A DNA stretch of 64,000 nucleotides from Nucisporomicrobium flavum (GTDB lineage Bacteria; Actinomycetota; Actinomycetes; Mycobacteriales; Micromonosporaceae), in contig NZ_JADMLH010000007.1 of NCBI RefSeq assembly GCF_016464385.1, positions 1-64,000 of the forward strand, in the 5' to 3' direction. Positions 8,712-17,020 of the stretch are shown in pieces (the first letter of the stretch is position 1; each line of letters starts with the position of its first letter). Below the pieces are notes generated by a model that saw only the letters and a list, made by a program, of their open reading frames with translations, did not search any database and was not told where the DNA came from. The position numbers were made by a program, and so were the translations under genes.

Positions 8712-9749
8712 TTACCCGGAAGCGGTCCCGGGCTGCATGGTCCAGGCCGCGGTCCGGGTACGCCGGTGCTGCGCGGTGGACTCGCGCACGACGAGCCGGC
8801 ACGGCAGGCTGACCGGCGCTTGCGAACGCGGCCGGGCGCCCCGCACGATCGCGAGCAGGTTGCCGACCGCCGTACGGCCCATCGCGCCCAGCGGCGCGGC
8901 GACCGTGGTCAGCGGCGGCGTCACCAGTTCCGCGGCGAAGATGTTGTCGAAGCCGATGACGCTGACGTCGCGCGGGATCCGTGCCCCCATCGCCGTCAGG
9001 GCCCGGATCGCGCCGATGGCCACGAGATCGTTGTAGGCGAGCACCGCCGAGGTACGTTGCGCCGCGAACCGCGCGGCGGCCCGGGCACCACCCGCGACCG
9101 TCGGCGGGAACGGCCCGATCCGGCGTACCTGCAGCTCGAGCTCCATCGCCGACTCGCGCAGCGACCGCCAGCGCATGCCGTCGGCCCAGGACGCCTCCGG
9201 GCCCGCCAGGTACGTGATGCGCCGGTGACCCAGCTCGGCCAGGTGCTCCACCGCCCGGCGCACCCCGCGAGGGTTGTCGGTGATCACGCACGGCACGTCG
9301 GCGACCGCCCGGTTGAGCACGATCAGCGGGCGCTGCTTCGCGGTCATCCGGATCGCCGAGTCGGACATGCGGGTGCTCGCCAGCACGATGCCCTCGACCG
9401 TCGCCGCGGCCCGGTCGAGGGCTCGTCGCTCGTGCGAGCCGGACTCCGTGGTGTCGGCGAGCAGGATGGTGTAGCCCGCCTCGGACGCGGCGACCTGGGC
9501 GCCGCGGATGATTTCGTTGTAGAACGGGTTGGTGATGTCCGAGATCGCCAGCGCGATCATCGAGGTGGGCCCGGCCGGCAGCGCCCGGGCCAGCGAGGTC
9601 GTGCGGTATCCCAGCTCGGCGGCGACCCGGCGGATGCGCTCGCCGGTCTCGAAGCTGACCCGCCCGGGCCGGGAGAAGGCACGGGACACGGTCGACGGCG
9701 CGACCCCCGCCGCCCGGGCGACGTCGTCGATCGTGGGTGGCCGGTCCAC
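8712..9749 (-). CDS. LacI-family transcriptional regulator (paralogue 1)
   Basis: A 345-aa LacI/GalR repressor: N-terminal helix-turn-helix (TIDDVARAAGVAPSTVSRAF) and hinge, then a periplasmic-binding-protein-like sensor domain (ALAISDITNPFYNEIIRGA; DVSVIGFDNIFAAELVTPPLTTV). The frame is open upstream, but GTG 9749 is preceded by GGAGG at normal spacing and gives a complete HTH. Divergent from larC, with 84 bp between the starts. It is clearly related to the regulator at 14149-15150 over its whole length (for example RWRSLRE..., TSAVLAYNDLVAIG versus TAVLAYNDALAIG). A good candidate to bind the 24-bp element; the ligand is unknown. Confidence 0.9.
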   Translation of the reverse strand: MDRPPTIDDVARAAGVAPSTVSRAFSRPGRVSFETGERIRRVAAELGYRTTSLARALPAGPTSMIALAISDITNPFYNEIIRGAQVAASEAGYTILLADTTESGSHERRALDRAAATVEGIVLASTRMSDSAIRMTAKQRPLIVLNRAVADVPCVITDNPRGVRRAVEHLAELGHRRITYLAGPEASWADGMRWRSLRESAMELELQVRRIGPFPPTVAGGARAAARFAAQRTSAVLAYNDLVAIGAIRALTAMGARIPRDVSVIGFDNIFAAELVTPPLTTVAAPLGAMGRTAVGNLLAIVRGARPRSQAPVSLPCRLVVRESTAQHRRTRTAAWTMQPGTASG

Positions 9750-9833
9750 GCCGCACCTCCATCGCCGAGGCGGTCCAGCCCTGACGCTAATGAGTGACAC
9801 CACGCCGGGCAACCGGATGGTGGCGGAGGGAGA

Positions 9834-11054
9834 GTGAGCGCGGACCGGCACGCCTGGATCGACGCGTCCGCCGGGGTCGCCGGCGACATGCTGCTCGGCG
9901 CGCTCCTCGACGCCGGCGCGGACCTCGGCGTGGTCCGGCGCGCCGTGGAGCTCGTGGTGCCGGGCGCCGTCCGGCTCGACGCGGCGCCCGTCACCCGGGC
10001 CGGGTTGCGCGCCCTCCACGTCCGGGTGGAGCCGCTGATCGACGACGTGCCGCGGCGTACGTGGGCGGACATCCGGGGCCTGCTCGCCGGTGCGGGGCTG
10101 CCGGAGCGGGTCCGCGAGCGGGCCACCGCGGTCTTCGCGCGGCTCGCCGGCGCCGAGGCGTCCGTGCATGGCATCGCGGTGGAGGACGTGCACTTCCACG
10201 AGGTGGGCGCCCTGGACTCGATCGCGGACGTGGTCGGGGTGTGCGCCGCCCTGGAGGACCTCGGCGTCGGCACCCTCAGCGCGGGTGAGGTCGCCGTCGG
10301 CTCCGGGCGGGTCCGGACCGCGCACGGCGAGCTGCCCGTACCGGTGCCCGCGGTGGTCCGGCTCGCCGTCGGCTGGCGCGTACGCTCCGGCGGTTCCGGC
10401 GAGCTCGCCACGCCGACGGGGATGGCGGTGATCCGCGCGCTCGCCGACACGTGCGAGGAGCTGCCGTCCTTGCGGGTGGAGGCGGTCGGCGCGGGTGCGG
10501 GGAGCCGGGACACGCCGGGCCGGGCCAACGTTGTCCGCGTCGTCCTGGGCGGCGCCACCGGCCACGGGACCGGCGAGCCGGCCGTGCTGCTCGAGGCCAA
10601 CATCGACGACCTCGATCCCCGTCTGTGGCCGGGCGTCCTCGCCGGGCTCCTCGAGTGCGGCGCGGCCGACGCGTGGCTGGTGCCGATCGTCATGAAGAAG
10701 GGCCGCCCGGCGCACACCCTCAGCGTGCTGTGCCACCCAGATCGGGCCGGGGCGCTGCGCGACCGGATCTTCCGCGACACCAGCACGCTGGGCGTCCGCG
10801 AAGGCGTCCTGCGCAAGCACGCGCTGCCCCGCGCCTTCGTGGACGTCGCCGTGGACGGTGGCACGGTCGCCGTGAAGCTGGGCCACGACCGCGGCGTCAT
10901 CACCCAGGTGATGCCCGAGTTCGACGATGTCGCGGCGCTCGCCCGCCGGCTGGGCCGGGCCGAGCGGGAGGTGCTCACGGCAGCGGTGGCGGCGGCCACG
11001 GCGGCGGGCCTCGTCACCGGCGCCGTGCTACCGGGAGACGCCCGGCCCGCGTGA
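9834..11054 (+). CDS. larC: LarC, nickel-insertion protein of NPN cofactor synthesis
   Basis: A 406-aa LarC, the CTP-dependent cyclometallase that inserts nickel into the pincer nucleotide used by LarA-type racemases and epimerases. Family landmarks are WIDASAGVAGDMLLGALLDAG at the start, VHFHEVGALDSIADVVG, ELATPTGMAVIRAL, EANIDDLDPRLWPGV and VMKKGRPAHTLSVL. In several bacteria larC is split by a programmed frameshift; here both halves are one uninterrupted frame. GTG 9834 follows GGAGGG. Downstream by 61 bp is a GPH symporter, with larB/larE on the opposite strand beyond it. No larA is in the window. Confidence 0.93.
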   Translation: MSADRHAWIDASAGVAGDMLLGALLDAGADLGVVRRAVELVVPGAVRLDAAPVTRAGLRALHVRVEPLIDDVPRRTWADIRGLLAGAGLPERVRERATAVFARLAGAEASVHGIAVEDVHFHEVGALDSIADVVGVCAALEDLGVGTLSAGEVAVGSGRVRTAHGELPVPVPAVVRLAVGWRVRSGGSGELATPTGMAVIRALADTCEELPSLRVEAVGAGAGSRDTPGRANVVRVVLGGATGHGTGEPAVLLEANIDDLDPRLWPGVLAGLLECGAADAWLVPIVMKKGRPAHTLSVLCHPDRAGALRDRIFRDTSTLGVREGVLRKHALPRAFVDVAVDGGTVAVKLGHDRGVITQVMPEFDDVAALARRLGRAEREVLTAAVAAATAAGLVTGAVLPGDARPA

Positions 11055-11059
11055 CCGAC

Positions 11060-11083
11060 GGCAAGTCATGGCAAGCGATTGCC
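11060..11083 (+). promoter_or_regulatory. 24-bp hexuronide-regulon element, second symporter copy
   Basis: GGCAA at 11060, GGCAA at 11070, N4, TTGCC at 11079-11083. The inner GGCAAGCGATTGCC (11070-11083) is a perfect palindrome centred on CG, the classical form of a LacI-family operator. It begins 5 bp after the larC stop and ends 32 bp before the chosen symporter start, so the symporter probably has its own regulated promoter rather than simple read-through from larC. Confidence 0.7.
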
Positions 11084-11115
11084 GCGCTTCGATGCCCACC
11101 CCGACGCTCGACGTC

Positions 11116-12540
11116 ATGAAGCTCTCCGTGCGATCCATCATCGGCTACGGCGCCGGCGACGCCGCGAACAACCTCGCCTTCACCCTCGGCACCACGTTCC
11201 TGCTGCTCTACTACACCGACGTGGCCGGCCTGCCCGCCGCGGCCGTCGGCACCATGTTCCTCGTCGTCCGGCTGTGGGACGCCGTCGCCGACCTGTTCGC
11301 CGGGCGCGTCGTCGACCGCACCATGACCCGGCGGGGCAAGTTCCGCCCGTTCATCCTCTTCGGCGCGGTGCCGCTGCTGGTCATGAGCGTGCTGACGTTC
11401 GCCGTGCCGCGCGGCTGGTCCGGCGGCGCGCAGCTGCTCTACGCGTACCTGACGTATGCGGTTCTGGGGCTCGTCTACTCGCTGGTGAACGTGCCCTACG
11501 GCTCGCTGGCGAGCGCGATGACGCAGCTCTCGCGGGAAAGGGCGAAGCTGGCGACCGCCCGCGGCCTGGGCGCCGCCTCCGCCGGCCTGCTGCTGACCTT
11601 CATCATCGCGCCGCAGATCCAGGCCATCACCCGCGACAAGGCGCTGCCGCCCGCCGGCCGTGCGGACCAGCTGCAGTCGGTGTTCCTCACGACGACCGTC
11701 CTCTTCGTCGCCGTCGGGGCCGCCCTGTACCTCCTGACCTACCTGTGGTGCCGGGAGACCGTCGTCCGGGTCCAGCCGCGGGTGACCGTACGGGAGACCT
11801 TCCGGACCCTGCGCACCAACAAGCCGCTCGGCATCCTCTGCGGCTCCAGCTTCTTCTACCTGATCGGGCTGTTCGCCGTCGGCGGCGCCACCGCGTACTA
11901 CGCGATCTACGTGCTGGGCGACGCCCGCTACATCATCTGGATGACGCTGGTGACGGTCGTGGTGCAGTTCGCCACCGCGCCGTTCATCCCCCGGCTGGTC
12001 GCCCGCTTCGGCAAGAAGAACCTGTACCAGTACTGCGGGCTGTTCACCGTGGCCGGCGGGGTGGCGCTGTTCCTCACGCCGGGCAGCATGCCCCTGCTGG
12101 CCCTGGCGTTCGTCGCGGTGAAGGGGTTCGGCGTCCAGCTGATCAACACGCTGATGTTCGCGCTCGAGGCCGACACCGTCGAGTACGGCGAGTGGCAGAC
12201 CGGCCGGCGTACCGAGGGCGCCACGTACGCCATCTTCTCCTTCACCCGCAAGATCACCCAGTCGATCGGCGGCGCGCTGGGAGCCTTCGCGCTGGCGCTC
12301 GGCGGGTACGTCAGCACCCTGGGGCCGGGCGCCGTGCAGCCGGACAGCGCGATCATCGCCATCAAGGCCTCGCTGGGCCTCGTCCCGGCCGCCGCGGCGG
12401 TCCTGGCGATGCTGGTGTTCGTCCGCTACCCGCTGACCGAGAAGCGCTACAGCGCCATGGTGGCCGAGACCGACGCCCGCAAGAAGTCCCTGCTGGAGGC
12501 GCCGGTGGCGGCACGGATCCCGGTGCCGGCGACCGTGTGA
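11116..12540 (+). CDS. GPH-family sugar/hexuronide symporter (paralogue 2)
   Basis: A 474-aa, about 12-TM GPH symporter, paralogous to the one behind uidA: GYGAGDAANN, YYTDVAGLPA, VVDRTMTRRGKFRPF and EADTVEYGEWQTGRRTEG all align. Starts ATG 11068, 11092 and 11116 are in frame; none has a good Shine-Dalgarno, and 11068 would put the start inside the operator, so I chose 11116, where homology with the paralogue begins. A leaderless message is possible. Substrate is probably a sugar acid or glycoside from the same regulon. Stop is 2 nt from the convergent larB. Confidence 0.88.
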   Translation: MKLSVRSIIGYGAGDAANNLAFTLGTTFLLLYYTDVAGLPAAAVGTMFLVVRLWDAVADLFAGRVVDRTMTRRGKFRPFILFGAVPLLVMSVLTFAVPRGWSGGAQLLYAYLTYAVLGLVYSLVNVPYGSLASAMTQLSRERAKLATARGLGAASAGLLLTFIIAPQIQAITRDKALPPAGRADQLQSVFLTTTVLFVAVGAALYLLTYLWCRETVVRVQPRVTVRETFRTLRTNKPLGILCGSSFFYLIGLFAVGGATAYYAIYVLGDARYIIWMTLVTVVVQFATAPFIPRLVARFGKKNLYQYCGLFTVAGGVALFLTPGSMPLLALAFVAVKGFGVQLINTLMFALEADTVEYGEWQTGRRTEGATYAIFSFTRKITQSIGGALGAFALALGGYVSTLGPGAVQPDSAIIAIKASLGLVPAAAAVLAMLVFVRYPLTEKRYSAMVAETDARKKSLLEAPVAARIPVPATV

Positions 12541-12542
12541 CG

Positions 12543-13229
12543 TCAGTCCGGGGCCTCCCCGGCCACGGGTGCGGCGATCTGGGCAGCGAGATGCCCGGCG
12601 CCGTACCCGTTGTCGATGTTGACCACCCCGATGCCGGGCGCGCACGCGTTGAGCATCGTCAGCAGGGCCGCGATGCCGTTCAGCCCGGTGCCGTAGCCGA
12701 CGGAGGTGGGCAGCGCGACGACCGGCGCGGGAATGAGCCCGGCCACGACGCCGGGCAGCGCGCCGTCCATCCCGGCCGCCACCACGACGACGCGGGCGCG
12801 GCGCAGCAGCTCCAGCCGGGCGAGGATGCGGTGCAGGCCCGCGATCCCCACGTCCACCACGAGGTCGGTGGCCCGGCCCAGGTAGCGGGCGGTCAGCAGG
12901 GCCTCCCGGGCGACCGGCAGGTCGGAGGTGCCGGCGGCGACCACGACGACGAGCCCGCCGCTCGGCGCGGGCGGGCCGGGCGGCCAGGCCAGCATCCGGG
13001 CGGCCTCGTCGTGGTACGCGTCCGGCAGCTCCCGCAGCACCGCCCCGGCGTGCGCGGGCGCCGCCCGGGTGAAGAGGGTGACCACCCCGGGGCGCCGGCC
13101 GGCGTCGGCGGCGATGGCGGCCACCTGCTCCGGCGTCTTGCCCTCGCAGTAGACGGCTTCCGGATAGCCGCGCCGCTTCGCGCGCTCGTGGTCCGGCGTC
13201 GCGAACGCCGACAGATCCGGGTCAGCCAT
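12543..13229 (-). CDS. larB: LarB, pyridinium biscarboxylate synthase
   Basis: A 228-aa LarB, the AIR-carboxylase-like enzyme that carboxylates and hydrolyses nicotinic acid adenine dinucleotide in the first step of nickel-pincer nucleotide synthesis. PurE-like core motifs are seen: VVVVAAGTSDLPVAREA, DVGIAGLHR, AGMDGALPGVVAGL and PTSVGYGTGLNGIAALLTML. The N-terminal RRGYPEAVYCEGKTPEQV is typical of LarB. Its ATG lies inside the end of larE (8-bp overlap), so the two form an operon larE-larB. The product feeds larE (sulfur transfer) and larC (nickel insertion). Confidence 0.93.
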   Translation of the reverse strand: MADPDLSAFATPDHERAKRRGYPEAVYCEGKTPEQVAAIAADAGRRPGVVTLFTRAAPAHAGAVLRELPDAYHDEAARMLAWPPGPPAPSGGLVVVVAAGTSDLPVAREALLTARYLGRATDLVVDVGIAGLHRILARLELLRRARVVVVAAGMDGALPGVVAGLIPAPVVALPTSVGYGTGLNGIAALLTMLNACAPGIGVVNIDNGYGAGHLAAQIAAPVAGEAPD

Positions 13230-14109
13230 GCCGGCCGGTGACCAGCGGCAACGTGAAAGCGCCGGACTGGATCCCGGCGAGGTCCACGGCGGCGAAGCGG
13301 AACCCGGCCGCGGTCACCGCGTCGTGCACCGCCTCGCGCAGCGGGTCGGTCACCGCGCGGACCAGGTCGGCGGCGGGCAGCTCGATGCGGGCGACGTCGC
13401 CGTGGTGGCGTACCCGCAGGTCGGTGAAGCCCAGCCGGCGCAGCGACGCCTCGGCCTGTTCGATCTGCGCCATCTTCTCCGGGGTGACGGCGGAGAAGTG
13501 CGGGATCCGCGACGCCAGGCAGGGTGCGGCCGGTTTGTCGGCGCACGGCAGGGCGAAGGCGCGGGCGATGCGCCGGACGGCCGCCTTGTCGAGCCCCGCC
13601 TCGGCGAGGGGACGCAGCACCCGGTGCTCGGCCGCGGCGCGCGCACCCGGCCGGTCGGGGCGTACGGCGTCGTCGGCGTTCTCCCCGTACGCGACCGCGT
13701 CCAGCCCGTGCGCGGCGACGACCTCCGCGTCGATGCGCGTGAACAGCTCGTCGCGGCAGTGGAAGCACCGGTCCGGCCCGTTCGCCCGGTAGCCGTCGCG
13801 CTCGTCCTCGCGGGTGGCCACCTCGACCACCGGGACGCCGATGTGCCGGGCCACGTCGTGCGCGGCGGTGCGCTCGTCGGCCGCGAGGCTCGCCGAGACC
13901 CCGAGGATCGCGACCACCCGGTCCCGGCCGAGCGCCCGGGCCGCCAGCGCGAGCAGGACCGAGGAGTCGACCCCGCCGGAGAACGCCACGCCGAGGCGGC
14001 CCACGCCGGCGAGCATCTCCCCCACCACTGTCGCGACCCGATCCGCGTATTCGTCAGCCTTCAGTCCGGTCGTGGGTGGCGGCGGGGTGGTCGGATGGGC
14101 GTCGGTCAT
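13222..14109 (-). CDS. larE: LarE, sulfur-transfer enzyme of NPN synthesis
   Basis: A 295-aa ATP-dependent sulfur transferase that makes the thiocarboxylates of the nickel-pincer nucleotide. The N-terminal PP-loop is intact (AFSGGVDSSVLLALA, residues about 42-56). CLASRIPHF near residue 197 carries a Cys at the place expected for the sacrificial sulfur donor of the single-Cys LarE type (inference from family knowledge). Two further Cys in DRCFHCRDE and one in LPCADKP may bind metal. ATG 14109 has GGGAG upstream and is chosen over the long upstream open frame. It overlaps larB and is divergent from the second LacI gene with only 39 bp between starts. Confidence 0.92.
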   Translation of the reverse strand: MTDAHPTTPPPPTTGLKADEYADRVATVVGEMLAGVGRLGVAFSGGVDSSVLLALAARALGRDRVVAILGVSASLAADERTAAHDVARHIGVPVVEVATREDERDGYRANGPDRCFHCRDELFTRIDAEVVAAHGLDAVAYGENADDAVRPDRPGARAAAEHRVLRPLAEAGLDKAAVRRIARAFALPCADKPAAPCLASRIPHFSAVTPEKMAQIEQAEASLRRLGFTDLRVRHHGDVARIELPAADLVRAVTDPLREAVHDAVTAAGFRFAAVDLAGIQSGAFTLPLVTGRHG

Positions 14110-14148
14110 GGATGTCTCCCGAGGGTGTGCTGGCACTAGCATGACCTC

Positions 14149-15150
14149 ATGGGACGGCGTCCCACCATCTACGACGTCGCGCGCGAGGCCGGCGTGGCGG
14201 CGTCCACCGTGTCCCGGGCCTATGCCCGCCCCGGCCGGGTCAACACCGGCACGGCCCGCCGGATCTTCGACGCGGCCGAACGGCTCGGCTACCGCTCCGA
14301 CCGCCTCGACGGCCGGCACCCCGGCGGCCGCTCCCCGAGCCAGGCGATCGCGCTGGTCATCGCGGACGTCACCAACCCGTTCTACGGCGAGATCATCAAG
14401 GGCGCGTACGAGGCCGCCCGCCGGGCCGGCTACCAGCTCGTCCTCTCGCACACCAACGAGTCGCCGGAGGAGGAGCGCCGCACGATCGAGCGCGAGCTGG
14501 CCCACGTGGACGGGGTGGTGATCGCGAGCTCCCGGATGAGCGACTCGGCGCTGCGGACGATGGCCAAGCAGCGGCCGGTCGTGCTGCTCAACCGGATCCT
14601 GCCGGAGGCCAGCTGCCTGGTCAACGACAACGCGCGCGGGATCCGGCGGGCCACCGAGCACCTCGGCGCCCTCGGCCACGTGCGGATCCTCTACGTGGCG
14701 GGCCCCGAGAACAGCTGGTCCGACGGTACGCGCTGGCGGGCGCTGCGCGAGGCCGCGGCGGAGCTCGACCTGGACGTACGCCGCATCGGCCCGTACGAGC
14801 CCACCGTGCTGGCCGGGCTGGGCGCCGCCCGCCGGGTCGCGCGCGCCGACGCCACGGCGGTACTGGCGTACAACGATGCGCTGGCCATCGGCGTGATGAA
14901 GGGGCTGCGCAAGCTGGGCGTGGCCGTGCCGGAGGAGTTCAGCGTGGTGGGCTTCGACAACATCCTGCTGGACGAGCTGGTCGAGCCCGCGCTGACCACG
15001 GTCGCGGCGCCGCTGTACCGGATGGGGCTGACCGGGGTGCACACCTGCATCGCCCTGGCCCAGGGCGCACCGATGACCAGTACGCCGCTGGTGCTGCCGG
15101 TCCGGCTCGTCGTCCGCAGGTCCACCGCCCGGTGCCGGGCGGCGGCCTGA
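14149..15150 (+). CDS. LacI-family transcriptional regulator (paralogue 2)
   Basis: A 333-aa LacI/GalR regulator with HTH TIYDVAREAGVAASTVSRAY and the usual effector-binding core (VIADVTNPFYGEIIKGAYEA; EFSVVGFDNILLDELVEPALTTV). A TAGCAT stretch at 14137-14142 lies 6 nt before the ATG and no Shine-Dalgarno is visible, so the message may be leaderless. It shares the 39-bp divergent promoter with larE, which it may therefore control. It is the sister of the LacI protein at 8712-9749. Effector unknown; a hexuronate or sugar acid is the natural guess. Confidence 0.9.
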   Translation: MGRRPTIYDVAREAGVAASTVSRAYARPGRVNTGTARRIFDAAERLGYRSDRLDGRHPGGRSPSQAIALVIADVTNPFYGEIIKGAYEAARRAGYQLVLSHTNESPEEERRTIERELAHVDGVVIASSRMSDSALRTMAKQRPVVLLNRILPEASCLVNDNARGIRRATEHLGALGHVRILYVAGPENSWSDGTRWRALREAAAELDLDVRRIGPYEPTVLAGLGAARRVARADATAVLAYNDALAIGVMKGLRKLGVAVPEEFSVVGFDNILLDELVEPALTTVAAPLYRMGLTGVHTCIALAQGAPMTSTPLVLPVRLVVRRSTARCRAAA

Positions 15151-15158
15151 CGCACCGG

Positions 15159-16013
15159 TCACAGCGTCGCCCGGGCCCACTCGTACGAGAGCCGGTGCGA
15201 CTCCCGCTTGGTCGCCACGCTGGGCTCGTCCACCTCGATCATGAAATCGCCGTCGTAGCCGGCCGGGATCGCCGCGAGCACCGCGCCGAAGTCGATGACG
15301 CCCCGGCCGGGCTCGGCCCACAGCCGCTTGGTGCGCTGCACCTCGTGGTAGCTCAGGCCCGCGCGGCTCTCCGGCGCCAGGTAGTCGGCGTAGCAGTCCT
15401 TGAGGTGGATGCCCCCCAGGCGGCCGGCGTAGCGCCGGATGAACCCGGCCGGCTCGATCCCGGCCCAGCGCAGGTGCCCGGTGTCCGGGCCGAACCCGAT
15501 GACGTCCGGGCCGAGGTCGTCGAGGAGCCGGACGATCTCCGCCTCGGTCTCGAACACCCCGCCGACGTGCGAGTGGTGCAGCGGCCGCAGGCCCTCGGCG
15601 GCCAGCACCCGGCACACCGTGCCGCAGGCATCGATCGCGCGGGTCAACCGGCCTTCGTCGTAGCCGGCTCCGACGGCCGGTTGCGCCATCCGGGCGGGCA
15701 GGGACATCGAGGAGATCATCGTACGGTCGAGCCCGAGCGCGGTCTGCTCCCCGGCGAACCGCTTCGCCCGCTCCACCTCCTGTCCCAGGTCGACGGTCTC
15801 GTCGAACGGCGAGCTGAACAGGCTCAGCGCGGGTGCGAGGCCGTACCCGGCGATCCAGGCGGCGTACTCCGCGGCGGTCATGCCCTCGGGCACGTCGGCC
15901 TTGACCGCGGTGAAGCCGATCTCCTGGAAGTCGCGGAACGCCTCCTCGAACACCTCCTTCGTCTTGCCGGCGGTGCTCCAGTACGGGATCGGATTGGCCG
16001 CTATGCGGTTCAT
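15159..16013 (-). CDS. Xylose-isomerase-like TIM barrel, IolE-like
   Basis: A 284-aa AP-endonuclease-2/xylose-isomerase-like TIM-barrel protein. The run HHSHVGGVFETEAEIVRLL, GFGPDTGHLRWAG, GIHLKDCY and a final E in MIEVDEPS match inosose dehydratase (IolE)-type metal sites (His, Glu, Asp, His, Glu ligands). IolE-like members dehydrate or isomerise keto-sugars, consistent with the two adjacent dehydrogenases that could make such a ketone. ATG 16013 overlaps the preceding gene by ATGA; last gene of the seven-gene operon. Exact substrate unknown. Confidence 0.8.
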   Translation of the reverse strand: MNRIAANPIPYWSTAGKTKEVFEEAFRDFQEIGFTAVKADVPEGMTAAEYAAWIAGYGLAPALSLFSSPFDETVDLGQEVERAKRFAGEQTALGLDRTMISSMSLPARMAQPAVGAGYDEGRLTRAIDACGTVCRVLAAEGLRPLHHSHVGGVFETEAEIVRLLDDLGPDVIGFGPDTGHLRWAGIEPAGFIRRYAGRLGGIHLKDCYADYLAPESRAGLSYHEVQRTKRLWAEPGRGVIDFGAVLAAIPAGYDGDFMIEVDEPSVATKRESHRLSYEWARATL

Positions 16014-17020
16014 GAGAGCCGCACCGGACGGCCGGTACGCGCGGACTCGTACGCGCCGGTGATCACCGCGATGGACCGGCGATTCGTCTCCAGGTCCACC
16101 CGGATCTCCTCGGTGCCGTCCAGGGCCGCCAGGAAGTTGAGGTACTGCAGCCGGTGCGCGTCCGACAGCGTGCCGGGATTGGCGCCCGCGGTGGGTACCG
16201 CGCCGGCGGCCTCCCGGCTGTCGCCGAGGAACACCAGCTGGTCGTCGTCGATGACCGCCGAGCCGCGGTCGCCGTGCACCTGTAGGCGGGCGCTGAGCCC
16301 CGGGTACGCCGACGTGGTCGCGTGCAGCACGCCCAGCGCCCCGCTCTCGAAGCGCACCACGCCGGCCGCGACGTCCTCCACCTCGATCCGCTCGTGCGCC
16401 AGCGTTCCCGTGTACGCGAACACCTCGACGGGCCGGCCCAGCGCGGCGATCAACAGGTCCACCGTGTGCACGCCCTGGTTCATGAGCGCGCCGCCTCCGT
16501 CCAGCTCCCAGGTGCCGCGCCAGTCGCCGGAGTCGTAGTAGTCCTGCGTACGCCACCAGTCGATGGACGCGATGCCGGAGGTGACCCGGCCCAGCTCGCC
16601 ACGGGCGATGGCGGTCAGCGTGGCCTCCGTGGACGGGTCGAACCGGTGCTGCGAGACCACCGTGACGAGCGTGCCCGCCCGCTGTCGCGCCGCGATGATC
16701 TCGTCGGTGCGCGCGACCGTGATCTCGGCGGGCTTCTCCACGATGACGTGCTTGCCGGCGTCGAGGGCCTCGATCGCCACCTCACCGTGCCGGCCGGTCG
16801 GCGTGCAGACCACCACCACGTCGACGTCCTCGGCGGCCAGGGCCTCGGTCAGCGACCCGTACGGGCGCCCGCCCCGCTCGGCGGCGAGCTGCTCGGCCCG
16901 GTCCTTCTCCACATCGGCGACGGCGACCAGCTCCAGCCGGTCGGCGAGCTGGCTCATCACCAGCCCGTGGTGTCGGCCGATCACTCCGGCTCCCACCAGG
17001 GCGAATGTCGGTGTGCTCAC
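16010..17020 (-). CDS. Gfo/Idh/MocA-family sugar dehydrogenase (second)
   Basis: A 336-aa NAD(P)-dependent oxidoreductase. Rossmann motif VGAGVIGRHHG at the N terminus, the family signature EKP (VIVEKPAE, about residue 100), catalytic-region GGGALMNQGVHTVDLL with the conserved His. Members oxidise a ring hydroxyl of sugars, cyclitols or glycosides. GTG 17020 overlaps the stop of the TIM-barrel gene upstream (GTGA) and its own stop overlaps the next start (ATGA). Together with its paralogue at 17846-18835 and two TIM barrels it forms an oxidation/rearrangement module; specificity cannot be read from sequence. Confidence 0.88.
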   Translation of the reverse strand: MSTPTFALVGAGVIGRHHGLVMSQLADRLELVAVADVEKDRAEQLAAERGGRPYGSLTEALAAEDVDVVVVCTPTGRHGEVAIEALDAGKHVIVEKPAEITVARTDEIIAARQRAGTLVTVVSQHRFDPSTEATLTAIARGELGRVTSGIASIDWWRTQDYYDSGDWRGTWELDGGGALMNQGVHTVDLLIAALGRPVEVFAYTGTLAHERIEVEDVAAGVVRFESGALGVLHATTSAYPGLSARLQVHGDRGSAVIDDDQLVFLGDSREAAGAVPTAGANPGTLSDAHRLQYLNFLAALDGTEEIRVDLETNRRSIAVITGAYESARTGRPVRLS

